This document shows positions 45,151 to 56,834 of a stretch of 64,000 nt of DNA, in pieces. Both the position numbers and the translations under genes were made by a program. The DNA comes from Apostichopus japonicus (taxonomy: Eukaryota; Echinodermata; Holothuroidea; Aspidochirotida; Stichopodidae), in the NCBI RefSeq assembly GCF_037975245.1, contig NC_092576.1, forward strand, positions 45,237,111 through 45,301,110, in the 5' to 3' direction. Numbering within the stretch: the stretch's first letter is position 1; every line of letters starts with the position of its first letter. The notes beneath the pieces are model-generated. The model was not told where the DNA came from, ran no database searches, and saw only the letters and a list, made by a program, of their open reading frames with translations.

Positions 45151-45708
45151 TGTAACGCTAACTCAGTCTAAGATTCTGGGGCGTCCAAATATTCCCTGCT
45201 GAGGACTGGTGGTGGTATGGAAACAAATGCGGCTTGGATGGTTGTATGTTAGTAAACGACGAGCCTTAAATCTCGCTATTACATGCAAAAGATATAACAC
45301 ATAGATAAACGAGTAAAGAACAAGCGCTGTGTAGATTTCGCAATCTATTACTATAAACAGCCACGGTACAAACAATACATCGGCACGAAGCCCTCAAAAA
45401 TAGATAGAAAAACATGCACTTAACGATAATGGTCACAAACGAGGTCTCAATACCGAAGTAGAGTCCTATAACGATACGTACAAAAGTGTATAAAAGACGA
45501 ATACAAGACAGATACAAGTACGACCACAATGGTCGGAGCCAGGGCTACTACCGAACCGAACGATTCAGATCGGGAGCGAAGACTGGTCACAATTCTTGAG
45601 GTCTGCTTCAGCTGAGCTGGTGAGCAGACATCACGTGACCTGTAACAATTACGTAATGTAGCCTACGACAAATAGAGGGCGACATATATGATGACCAACG
45701 GCATCACA
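45151..45708 (-). repeat. 5' LTR (in element sense) of the Gypsy element
   Basis: 558 bp, read on the minus strand from TGTGATGCC to GTTACA. By eye it is identical to the copy at 37413-37970. It carries the transcription start and U3 control region by analogy with the family; no confident TATA box or polyadenylation signal was assigned. It is flanked on the outside by GTAT (45709-45712). Confidence 0.95.
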
Positions 45709-45712
45709 GTAT

Positions 45713-47370
45713 ATAGCCAATGTATATATGAATGTTTGTCACGTATGTACATGTTATGTATGTAGTCTGTGTATTTATGTGCATCATGATATGTACATAT
45801 ATGTATTAGAAATATTGGAGTCATCAATGACAAATAGTGGGTCTACAAGACATCCGGGGTTGTAGTATTTTCTGAGGACGTTTCTTGGCTTTATTACCAA
45901 TCTATGTACGTTGTATAAGTAGGCCTACAATCAATATTGTCGGGTGGGGTGGAGGAGGGGACGGGGAGGGGGAGGAGGGAACGACGAAGAAATGGATTAG
46001 AAGGATATACGTTGCAAAACGGTAAGACCCCGCCTTCACTCCCCCGAATGCTACACCTGTGAAACTATACAAAATGCTTTCATTGCATGACGTAAGAGTC
46101 AAGTTATTGTGTTTTGACACGTGGTTTAGCTAGTTAAATGAATTTACTGTCCCTCAAACAGTCACACATCTTAGTAACACCATTTTTAGCAACATACTGT
46201 TTGTCTGAACGACACGACATTTACAACCAGTTATGAAGCACATATGAGCATGGGTGGGGCAAATTCAAAATCTCTTCCTTCCGAATGTTTTTTTTTTCTT
46301 TCAATGGGTATGAACCTTTACGGGAGTTGAAGTACGGCTAGTGACAAACTAATGACTTTATACAGGAGGGGTGCAACCTTTGCATCTTTAAAGCCTACTC
46401 ATTATGTAAGGGCTATAGTGACCCTTCCCCAACCCCATCCAGCAGAAATTCAAAGTTTAGACGTGCAATGGTGCATTTAATCAAAGAAGTTAGTTCTAAA
46501 TTAATATATTTATTAACCCAATGTTATGATAATTAATTTTCTGTGTGAGGTTGAAAAGGGGTGGGTAGGTGGAAGGGGTGCACCCGGAGTTGGGAACTAA
46601 TTTTCCCTGGCTGAATGTTTAAATACCCGACTGCAAAAAAAAACTTCCCAGACGTACGATATGTGGCGATGGAATTTCCCATGTGCTCCTTTGCGCACGG
46701 CACTGAAAGAGTGTAAAAGTGTCACGTGATAACACAATGAGGAAGCCGCGCATCACATTATCAATGTTGCCCATGTATCTCTTCGCTACAACGACGGTGT
46801 CCGCCACACCACGAATTCACGAGATCCGTTATCTCGTCAAAACGTCAATTTTCTGAATTTTGTCACGTTAGCATCTCGTCAACTCGTCAATTTGCAGATA
46901 ATTGTCGTTTTGTCAAGTCGGTAACTCGTCAATGCAATGTCCCTTCTACGCTTCCGTATATATGAAGTCGGGTGAATTTGCTTAATACATTTTATCTCTT
47001 TGAATTTCAGGACAAATTTGATACAGCACCATTTAATTTGTTTCTAATCCCCGGCCTATCCAAAAGGAAAACTTTCACAAAGGAGGGGGGGGGGACCCCT
47101 TCCACTAAAACCTCTCCCCACGACGACCGTCCAGTAACGCTACATCAGTGATAAATATTGGATACGTCAATGCTCTCTCCTTCACAATATTGATACAACT
47201 TTACGTTTTGCACGAATTCACTAGTTCGTATACCTCCACGTGCGATTATGGAAGGCAAGTTACCATGATTGTTATTATTATGTGTAAGATATATGTAGTC
47301 AGCTACGTCATAAGAGTGAATCATTATTCATGACTTATTAATATATCTCACAACGCCTACCCAAGAATGC
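45713..47370. other. Non-coding stretch between Gypsy and hAT-like elements
   Basis: GA-rich tracts near 45944-45980. A cluster of CTCGTCAA/ACGTCAA short repeats lies at about 46820-46940. No gene recognised. Confidence 0.5.
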
Positions 47371-47378
47371 CTTGAAAG

Positions 47379-48058
47379 TAGGGTTACCATTTTTCTTTGC
47401 GCTGAAAGTGGGACTGATCTGGGGGAGCGGTCTAATGGGAGGGGGTGTCCCCCTCCCCTTTGAAAAAAATTTGATTTTGGGAACTACCTAGAAGCCAAAT
47501 GGTGCAATATTTAAGGCTGATTTCCACTAGTTTTGTTTGCCTAATATGTAGCCTATTTCAGAAATGTAATTCATGCTATTTCTGGTTTGCACCACATTTA
47601 CTCCATGCGGACTGGTGATAAAATTAATACCATGGTTGCACAACTACATCATCATGAAAAATAGCCAAAAATGAACAGCACAACTCAAACTCAGTTCAGT
47701 CATGAATATTTGTCCCCTCCACTAATCTGCTTGAGGAATCCCGGATTCTTCAACAGGTATGAGTGAAGAACATTGAACGTCCAACGTCAGTAACGATACT
47801 CAATTCTATCGCAACGACGCACGTGGATTCGTATTCCCGCACACTACAGGGTTACCATACCGAGTCGTCGTCTGCTACAGCAGCTAACGAGCTGTTTATG
47901 TACACATAACTTGGCGATTGCGAGTCTGATCTGAAAAACTTGTACTGCGTATATTCGTTTCCGGGAAAATCGGGACAATTTGTCTTACCGGCCGGACCGC
48001 TCACTTTTCATTTCAAAAACGGGACAATCCCGATTAATCGGGACGGATGGTAACCCTA
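47379..48058. mobile_element. hAT-like element, 680 bp, TIR TAGGGTTACCAT, TSD CTTGAAAG
   Basis: Perfect 12-bp TIRs TAGGGTTACCAT / ATGGTAACCCTA are flanked by perfect 8-bp duplications CTTGAAAG (47371-47378, 48059-48066). No coding region; non-autonomous. Confidence 0.94.
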
Positions 48059-48369
48059 CTTGAAAGCTCCCTCACGCAGGTCCCTCCTGGCACTATGCGA
48101 TTTGCTGAGGCCTTCAATCTCAGACTGGCGAGTAGTCATGGAGGGGGGAGGGGGTCAAATTTGGACGGAATTTTAATATAATAGATAAACTGAAGTAAAA
48201 TATTACTCAACAGTTAGAACAATGTTACTTTCTCAGCGCATCGCGAGCACCCATCGTAGCTAGAATTGTCTAATAATTACTTCCTGTAGGACAGCTTGTG
48301 TGGAACCAAGTCCCTTGCAACCCCCTAACATTATATAACAAATCGACCGGCCGTTAATCTGAATTTGGC

Positions 48370-48370
<1 letters not shown>

Positions 48371-48401
<31 letters not shown>

Positions 48402-48428
48402 TAACAGTTTAACAGTTTTTCCGTTATT

Positions 48429-48487
<59 letters not shown>
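48371..48487. repeat. TA microsatellites
   Basis: Two (TA)n tracts, about 48371-48398 and 48431-48487, separated by a short spacer with GTTTAACAGTTTAACAG. Confidence 0.9.
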
Positions 48488-48490
<3 letters not shown>

Positions 48491-48870
48491 AAAAAAAAAC
48501 TCAACTTGTGAGTTTTATGGTCTGTTTAGAGCGCATGCAATGCCATTTGAAGATAGAACAAACCTTCATTATAATTCACACATCTCTTTAAATTCCCTAG
48601 AACTTCCGGTGCTTTGCCCCCTGGTCCCCCATCGAGCGTTTTCCCTTGACCTCAGGCCCTCGGAGGTACGCTTCGCGCTCCCGAGGCTCCGTTGGGTTAA
48701 TCCGACCTGAAAACAAACTTCTGGCTGCACACACCTGATACCAGCCCCCTCCCCCAACAATGTTTAAAATGTTCCTAAGCGTATATGCATAGAGTATTTT
48801 TGCTGTCCAATATGGCTATTGACGCTGCGCACCAAGTCATTTTCTCCCATACCTCGTCAGGACATATGTG

Positions 48871-50009
48871 CAGTGGCGTAGCCAGGGGGGGGGGCGTGGG
48901 GGCGACAGCTCCCCATGAAAGCTTGTCGCCCCCAGTCGCCCCCCACTGGGATTTTGGGTGTCGAAAAAAAATTACATGTGTGAAAAATATATCATTGGTC
49001 TGAATGGTTTCGAATCTCCATGATGACCACTCATGAACGCCCCTTCGACCGCGGACCGGCAGTAGGCTATAGTTGCTGATAAACCGGATGTGACATTTTT
49101 TTCACTTCTGGGACATACCCCGATGCTCTTATAACCGCTAAAAAACCTAATTTTCAAGAAAGGAGACAATACTATTGCTGAGAATCAGTCTATCACCCTA
49201 ATGTTTCAGTCTTTCAATCTTTGATCATGTCAGTTCGACATATAGTTCGGTCATTCAGTATGTTACTTGGCTGAAAGCCCACTCAATCTTTCCTTATTTT
49301 CCACGCGCAATTTGCAGATTTGTCGAAAAATGTCAATGCCGGTGTCAAACTCACAATTTTGTGGTATTACTCCCAGGACGGCAAGTCGAGAAACTCAAAT
49401 GCAGTCGCGGCGGATAGCTTCCTTCGCCTATAGTATGTCCGGGGACATTTTGGGGCATCGTGTCCTATAGGCCTATATCTGAGGCACTGGGGTCATTCCT
49501 TGACCTACTTGGTGCAATATAATGTGCCCATTTCGAAGTAAATGAATTCACAGATTGTTAGTTGCCATGGTTTTGAACAAATGAGGGGTATTCTTTCCTG
49601 AAACATAGGGCAAAATGGGGCTGGGGTTTCCAGTTCCCTGCATCATTTGTCAACTTTATTGCAGATTTCCTGAGTGACGAATTTGTAATTTTCTCCCAAA
49701 ATCACGCAACTAGATGGCTGCGCGCCAACTGATGGTGGCGCTCCGCTTAGATAGTACCTGCGACCGGAAAACTCGAATCGATTACGTCCCGCCCCCCCCC
49801 CCCCGAACGTTTAAAATCGGATTGACGCACCTGCTTACTGGTCTTGGGAAGTGTCATTTCCAACGATCTAGGCCTTTTTAGCTTAAAATTTCGGTACGCT
49901 GCGCGCCAACCTATGGTGGCGCTCCGCTTGATAGTAACAAGACGCCCTCCCAGGAAATGGTCAAGCCCCCACCGCCGCCCCCACTGAAAAAATCCTGGCT
50001 ACGCCACTG
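48871..50009. mobile_element. hAT-like element, 1139 bp, TIR CAGTGGCGTAGCCAGG, TSD CATATGTG/CATATGCG
   Basis: Ends CAGTGGCGTAGCCAGG and CCTGGCTACGCCACTG (the latter with a short loss next to TCC) are flanked by 8-bp duplications with one mismatch (48863-48870, 50010-50017). Internally, the phrase ATGGTGGCGCTCCGCTT occurs twice (near 49733 and 49911). No transposase. Confidence 0.9.
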
Positions 50010-50017
50010 CATATGCG

Positions 50018-52139
50018 AGTCCCCACCATGCCGTGTAACCTGAATTGTCCATTACCCTCATCGACTGTTCCGTATAGTTAGGCATCCCTGCTCATGTACA
50101 CACTTACAATCATCCTTAGAGAACAATTCTAAACGGGTCTATTAAGGGCGTTTGTAGCTTCAACTCCGGTTCAGTAAGGCCTTGGTTTTATGTTTGGTGA
50201 TATCGTGTCAATGAAGTGTTAATAAAAAAACAACAACTTCACTGATGATTTACTTTACTTTTATAAAAAGTTATGGTTTTACGTACAATGAATGATCGTC
50301 GTTGGTGAAATAAAGTTTGCATATATATTCATCACATGTTCACTTCCCACCAATCACAGTAGCATCATACTGAATTTGGTTATCTCTAAATATGACAACA
50401 GATCATATAATATCCTAACAAGTGGTTCTAGAAAACCAGTCAAAGCCAAAGGTAAGTAAAATCTACAGGTAAGGCTATAGTACAAATCACATGCAATCAC
50501 ATATTAATATATGTATTCATTGCTGTAAAATGTTTCTACGCAACAAAGACTGGATATGTTACAGAAGCGTTGAGGTTCCGATAAACCCTCATAATAGTTG
50601 CACTTCTTAATATTAAGTATGTACTATGCACAATACATAAAAAAATAAAAACAAAACTTTATGTTAAATTAAAGTCTCAATACCTGACTTGATGATGAGT
50701 TGAGGAAAACAAACTTCAGAAGTAGATTCAATGTTGTTATTCTACATGCACTCTGACCAGATGGGTTCATAGAGAAAGGCTGTCGCAATCGAAAGAAAGA
50801 AATTTATTTTCTGTTACCCTTATGGCGCGAACGATACACCGTAAAATCACTGCAACCGCCCATGCCAGCATGTTCATTACACTAGGCTTAACGGTCGTAA
50901 ACAAAACAGAGAGGTTTCAATGGCGCATGATCTGGTGGGCGGGGCTTGCACATTTTGATTGAAGTTTGTTTAACCTACGGACTCGTTATAAAAGCTGGCT
51001 AATTTTTTTCAGCTCAAATTTTTTAACGACATTTAACTAACAACGTTCATTAAATTCGCCCTCTTTAAAAGAAATATCACGAAGAGCAAAATAATGGACT
51101 TGATACTCCATATTATTAATTATTAATTCATAATTGTACAGAAACTGACTTAATTGCTTATTATAATACAAAAAAAAAATACATATCTCACCATTCACAT
51201 CCTCTGATATCCATATGTCACTATTAATCTTTTCTACAATTTTGTTTCCAAATTTCGCGTCAAGTTTAGTTATTCTATTTGCGTTAAATTATAACATACT
51301 TCTAATTGACCAAGAGATAAGAAGACATGCATCAGTCTGGACATTTTGATGACGTAATTAAATCTCCATATCCTCCCCACCATATGCATTATCTCCATTC
51401 ACTTACTGACACTATCCATAACCACTCACGCATATATTGTCATTATAGAATTACTATATTTACCATGACAACATATGTACCTCTAAATTAATTACCACGG
51501 AGGTAAACTCCATAAATACTGCTAGGTCAGTGTTCTTTCTTGCAAGATTCCTGGTTTTATGATGGGTGGTGTTTGTTCTAATGTGACACCCACATTTACA
51601 CCTCGGAAATGTGAAACTACCGTCTTTCTAATACTATCACGAACCTTAGCATTATCTACAGTGTTGCGTAACCTTCTTTCAAACTATATCTATGTCACAA
51701 TGTGAAATCTCAAAACCGAGGCATCCAAACTCATCAATATTCCATGTCTTTGTAATTACTCCATCAAGTACAATTTGATGAAAATGTTTTTTTTTCAAAT
51801 AATATTTTCATCTTTCGGGGATAACTTATTGATAAGCATAAATGGTTCCTTCTTTATAATTGGCAGAAGACATATTCATGAAGTGATACAAGAAGAAATT
51901 GCGTAACAAAATAAATAAATTTGAAAATCTCAGCATAAAATCGAGTGAGTTAAAAACAAGTGTGAAGATTTAAACTGAACTACATAACTAAAAGTCCCCT
52001 AAGCGAGAAATGCAAACAAATATGGACACATAGTATATGAAAACAGCGATGGTGTTTAAAGCAAAGTGAAAGATTTAAAGAGGACGATGGCCAATGTTGT
52101 AACAACGTCACAATTATATAGAGAGACTCGTATTCCCTT
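50018..52139. other. Non-coding AT-rich stretch
   Basis: No exon with good splice signals and no transposon ends were recognised. It lies downstream of the terminal-exon candidate at 52140-52294 on the minus strand. Confidence 0.45.
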
Positions 52140-52294
52140 TTAAGTTTCCCAGTACACTCCCAAGTTGTTTTGTGTAAACCTCGGGCAAGCAAATTTTGAT
52201 GAACTGAGTGGTGTATAACTATAACCAGCGGGATCAGAACAGGTTGTCTTCAGGAACATGTACTTGCATAATTCATCTACCAGGATCCAGCCTT
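52140..52294 (-). CDS. Candidate terminal exon, unidentified
   Basis: A strong acceptor (TTCTTCTTTGTCCTGTAG) precedes a frame starting GWILVDELCKYMFLKTTC and ending NNLGVYWET before TAA. There are three cysteines and many aromatics. The frame needs one nucleotide from the previous exon, whereas the exon candidate at 54792-54862 ends in phase 0. Either another exon lies between them or they belong to different transcripts. I do not recognise the family. Confidence rests on the splice signal and composition only. Confidence 0.4.
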
Positions 52295-53099
52295 CTACAG
52301 GACAAAGAAGAATAAAAACCATACAAACAGATTGCTTGGGTATTAGGCCTAGTCATTTACATTACTATTATTTTATTGTTCAGGGCAGGGGTAATGATCA
52401 TTTTCAGTTTCTTTTTTCCTAATATTATCATAATTTTTAAATATGTGTATGTATAAGAGTGGATTATAATATAACGGAAAATGTTTAATATTAAGTTACT
52501 GCTTTTTCCTCTAAACATTAAACCTTATTCAATGCGTGGATAAAAAGCCTAATCATTTTACATGTGTTTTTTTATTGGTGGTAGGGGGGCGGGGGGAATA
52601 ATCATAACTTTTAGATATTTGGATGTATAACAGTGTATATCATAATTGAAATATTTAATCCTTACCCATCAATTAAATGTAGTTTATTTAGTAGTGAATA
52701 CATTAATATGACATTTCTACATTAATATGACATTTCAGTTGCTCATTAGATATGTAAATATATGTGTGTGTGTGCGTTTTTTTTTTTTAAATGTACCTTT
52801 AGTTACCAAGTGCTTGATTGGTTTGTTATAGATATATGGTTGATTGCTATCACTTTACCCTACTCATTGGATGATGAGAAGTTTGTGTTCACTTCATCAT
52901 TTAAACCAATATTTTAATGATTGTTTAGTTATAAGTGTTCTCTACATGAATTTATACCTCTTACTGTTAGATGTGTAATATATTATACTAATACGTCATC
53001 ACGTTACCACGGTGACTGTTACTAGTACACTTTATACTATACCTATTATGGAATGAGTTACATTTTGATGTTCAATAATGTTTATAAATTTTACATCGA
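52295..53099. other. Intron-like AT-rich stretch
   Basis: Only low-complexity features: a T tract near 52781-52789 and a short duplicated phrase ACATTAATATGACATTTC near 52700-52736. Confidence 0.5.
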
Positions 53100-54530
53100 C
53101 CCAATATTTAGCAATGATTGGTACTACATCATTTTAAACCAACCATTCAATGTTAAGTAATATATGTTAAGGTTTATGTTAATCAACCCACTGCCATATA
53201 TCTTTCTTTCTTTATTACAACATAAATTTATCAATTCAGTGTAAATTTTGAAATATTTGTTGACTACATCACTCTCATCCAAGAAGGGTATGTTTAGTAA
53301 TATTTGTTGTCTACAACCCTTCAATCCACCCATTGTATGTTTTGTAACACTTTTTGACTACATCCCTTTTATCAACAAAGTGTTTGTTAGAAATATTTGT
53401 TAACTACATTACTCTAATCCACCCATGTATGTTTAGAAATATGTGTTGAATACATCCCTCCACTAAGTGTATGTTAGTAACATCTGTTGACTGCATCCCT
53501 CCACTAAGTGTATGTTAGTAACATATGTTGACTACATCCCTTTAATCCACTATCTGTTTGTTTACTAATATGAGTTGACTACACCCCTTTAATCCACCCA
53601 TCGCTTGTTTACTGATAATTGTTGACTTCATCCCTTTAATCCTGTGTATGTTAGTAATATTTGTTGACTACATCCTTCTAATCCACCCAATGCTTGTTTA
53701 CTAATATTTGTTGACTACACCCCTTTAATCCATTCAGTGTCTGTTCAGTAATATTTGCTAATTACTAAATCCCTTTAATCCACTCAGTGTTTGTTTACTA
53801 ATATTTGTTGACTACATCACTCTAATTCACCCATTGCATGTTAACTAATATTTGTTGACTACATCCCTTTAATCCACTGTGTTTGTTTACTAATATTTGT
53901 TGACTACATCACTCTAATTCACTCAGTGTTTGTTTACTAATATTTGTTGACTACATCCCTTTAATCCATCCATCGCTTCTTTACTAATATTTGTTGACCA
54001 CATCCCTTTAATCCTGTGTATGTTAGTAATATTTGTTGACTACATCCCTTTAATCCATTCAGTGTTTGTTTACTAATATTTGTTACTACATCCCTTTAAT
54101 CCACTCAGCGTATGTTTAGTCATATTTGTTGAATACATCCCTTATCATCCACTTATTGTATGTTTAGTAATATTTGTTGAATACAATACTCTCATTCACC
54201 CATCACTTGTTTAGTAATATTTTTTGACTACATCACTCTAATTCACCTCTAGCTTGTTTACTGATATTTGTTGACTACATCCCTCTAATCCAATCAGTGT
54301 ATGTTTAGTCATATTTGTTGACTACGTCCCTTTAATTCAATCAGTGCATGTATGCTAATATTTTTTTTAATACATCGCTTTAATACCTTCATTGCATTTT
54401 AAAGTAATATGTGCTTACTGTTTAACAATTTTATCCACCCATTGCATTTTCAGTAATATTTGCTGACTACATCACTTAAGTGCTACTTCAATCCACCTAT
54501 TGTATGTATAGTAAATTAGTAATATCAGAC
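53100..54530. repeat. Diverged tandem repeat, ~47-bp period, about 28 copies
   Basis: The phrase TAATATTTGTTGACTACATC followed by CCTTTAATCCAC and (T)GTTTA recurs throughout; for example TTGTTGAC starts at 53661 and 53708. Copies vary by substitutions and small indels. No open frame is maintained. It probably lies in an intron between exon candidates 52140-52294 and 54792-54862. Confidence 0.85.
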
Positions 54531-54791
54531 TTGTAGTACTAAGTACTACTATTTATTTTCTCCATTTTAACATGTAATCCACCACAGAATGTTTTTAAAA
54601 AAAAATTGTTTTGCAATCCATCCCATGAATCTCTCGCACAAACGGTGACTCTAGAAAAGTTTGTAATAAATTGAGAAAAGGGTTTCAGGACGCCATTGTG
54701 AACTATTCATTTTACTGTGTTTCTATAGCAACAACTAATACTCGTTAACACTGCTAATACAGAAAGTTAACAGGAATGACACAGTACTTAC

Positions 54792-54862
54792 CTTCCAACG
54801 ACCAGTGTCAAGGTTCAGCAGATATTTTTGATTCCACTTAGTATTATCAGGTACCCAGGCGA
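54792..54862 (-). CDS. Candidate internal exon, unidentified
   Basis: Flanked by TTTGTTGTTTTCAG and a consensus GTAAGT, 71 nt encode 23 full codons (AWVPDNTKWNQKYLLNLD...TGRWK) in the only frame without stops. The phase is 1 on entry and 0 on exit. Both splice sites are strong, which makes this one of the more convincing unidentified exons. The motif with two Trp and the LNLDTGRW phrase resembles a beta-propeller or lectin-like strand pair, but I cannot name a family. Confidence 0.5.
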
Positions 54863-56826
54863 CTGAAAACAACAAAACAAAGCCGTGTGTTTATGAAACA
54901 GTATACTGAAATAATATGAGTATACAACCAGAGGCGTAGGTTGGTATGGTCGATTTCGGTTGAGGATAGGGCGTAAATGTGGGTGCGATAGTCACACTGT
55001 TATTGGTTGGACTGCATGTATGTTCGGGTATTGTCATCAGGAGATCGAACAAACTCAAAGGCTTTTCAAAATACGAAAATGTTTTCGAATTTAGGGGAAA
55101 TTTTGTCGTAATTTCATTATTGCATAGTTATGTGTTTTGTTATTACATCTAACAAAGAACTACTTTTATACACGGTAAAGGATATCATGTATATTGAGTA
55201 AGATAGTTTTACGATGCATACTGAACTAATACTGGAATAATTCGCTACCTCAACTCGTTATAGATTATATTCCTTAATTTGACTGCATTCTATGTTTTGT
55301 TTATTTGAGTTGTCTGACATCATATTCGATACTAAATTTCCATTTTGTTTTAATCAATTGATTCTCTCCCTTGTCGCACAGTCACATACCATACGTAATG
55401 TGTATTATGTAGACTGCTAGAGGGAGAGCCATCTTTAATGAACAATTAGCAAATTAAAAAGGTTGATTAAATGTGTAATATACTGCACCTTTAACACCTC
55501 GAGATTTCAAAGCAGATAAAGATGGGTCGATTGGAATAGATGAGGGCAGCAGACACTGACTTAGACTGAAATCTCAGAAAAGGCAGAGAATCATGAATAC
55601 ATTGCGGCATTATATTGCAGCGTTCTTATAGACACAATCAAACTTCTACTAAAAAATCCAAAATAATCTTCAAATTGTAATAAATAAAGGGAAACATGAA
55701 ACGCAGGTCGATGGCCATAAGTCAATGGAAACTTTAGCTAGGTCATTCAAATAGCTCATGTAAAGGGTGAATGTCATTTCTCCTGGACGAAGGACAAAGC
55801 TTAGAATATTCATGATTAAATATTTGCAATCAAAAATAATATTATAAGAACTTTATAAAAAATTGCAATAACCATTAATACTTTGTCATGACAACGTAAT
55901 CATTTATAATACCAACTTAATAATTCATGATAACAAATTGATAATTTTTATTCGCATGAACCTAATAGGCGCTCATACCTTTGATATTTATTTCCATTAT
56001 AAAAAAAACAAATTGGCGATGTCTAGTTTAATATTTAAAATATTAAAGCAGTCAAATTAATTTAAGCGAAGTAAAAAAGCAAGTCATCGTAGGCCTTCAT
56101 GCAATTCAAAGTAACACTTAATCAAATTTTAGTCAAATCACAAGCTAAAATAAATATGACTCGAGTCTTACTTCAGTCCAAGTTATTGACTGGAGTCAAC
56201 AACACTGACAACCAGTTATATTGCTGTTACCAGAGCACCCCTCCCCAACCCCACCCTCTACACACACATTCTATTGAGTAGACATGATTACTTTCGAATT
56301 ATGCTGAGTAAGATACCGTAACGCCTACAACGTCTGCGAGGCGTAAACCGGAAGCTTACAACATTTTTAAATGCGATATCGAGGTAAAATAGTATAGTAA
56401 GCCACACCCATTTTTAAATTTTTACTTAGCAAATCCAGTCATAATCAGCGATCCCCGAAACAAAAGGTGAATGATAATTAGGTCAACTATGTCTGGTTGT
56501 GTTTTAATGATCGTCAGTTTAAAAAAAGAAACACATATTCATATTGCTAACATTATGTAACAGAGACGCAGGTTGACCGATTGTGAAAATGACCTTCAGC
56601 ACTACATATCATGCATGTATCCATGGTAACCAACATTTGTATATTAATAGGTACTGAAGCTGCTGTCACATGACACATTACATGTTGATTTACTGATCAT
56701 ATATAAAGGATGCAATGAATTTGAGGATTTTTTTTTTATTGATTCAGGTTATGAAAGGAAAGTTAACATTGTTAGTAGGTCTGTGTACAGAGACGTTATA
56801 CATGTCAGGCGTATACACAACGTAAG
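54863..56826. other. Intron-like stretch upstream of exon candidate 54792-54862
   Basis: No further exon recognised. AT-rich with scattered poly-A/T tracts. Confidence 0.45.
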
Positions 56827-56834
56827 GTGTACAG

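Larger units (their letters stand above)
37413..45708 (-). mobile_element. Gypsy-type LTR retrotransposon, full length, 8296 bp
   Basis: Two 558-bp LTRs starting TG and ending CA flank gag and pol on the minus strand, with a GTAT duplication at 37409-37412 and 45709-45712. Order in the sense direction: LTR, primer-binding site, gag, -1 frameshift, pol (protease, reverse transcriptase, RNase H, integrase), a small third frame, purine tract, LTR. Reverse transcriptase before integrase makes it Gypsy/Metaviridae rather than Copia. Gag and pol are open and the LTRs look the same along their whole length, so the copy is young and may be mobile. No envelope gene was seen. Confidence 0.96.
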
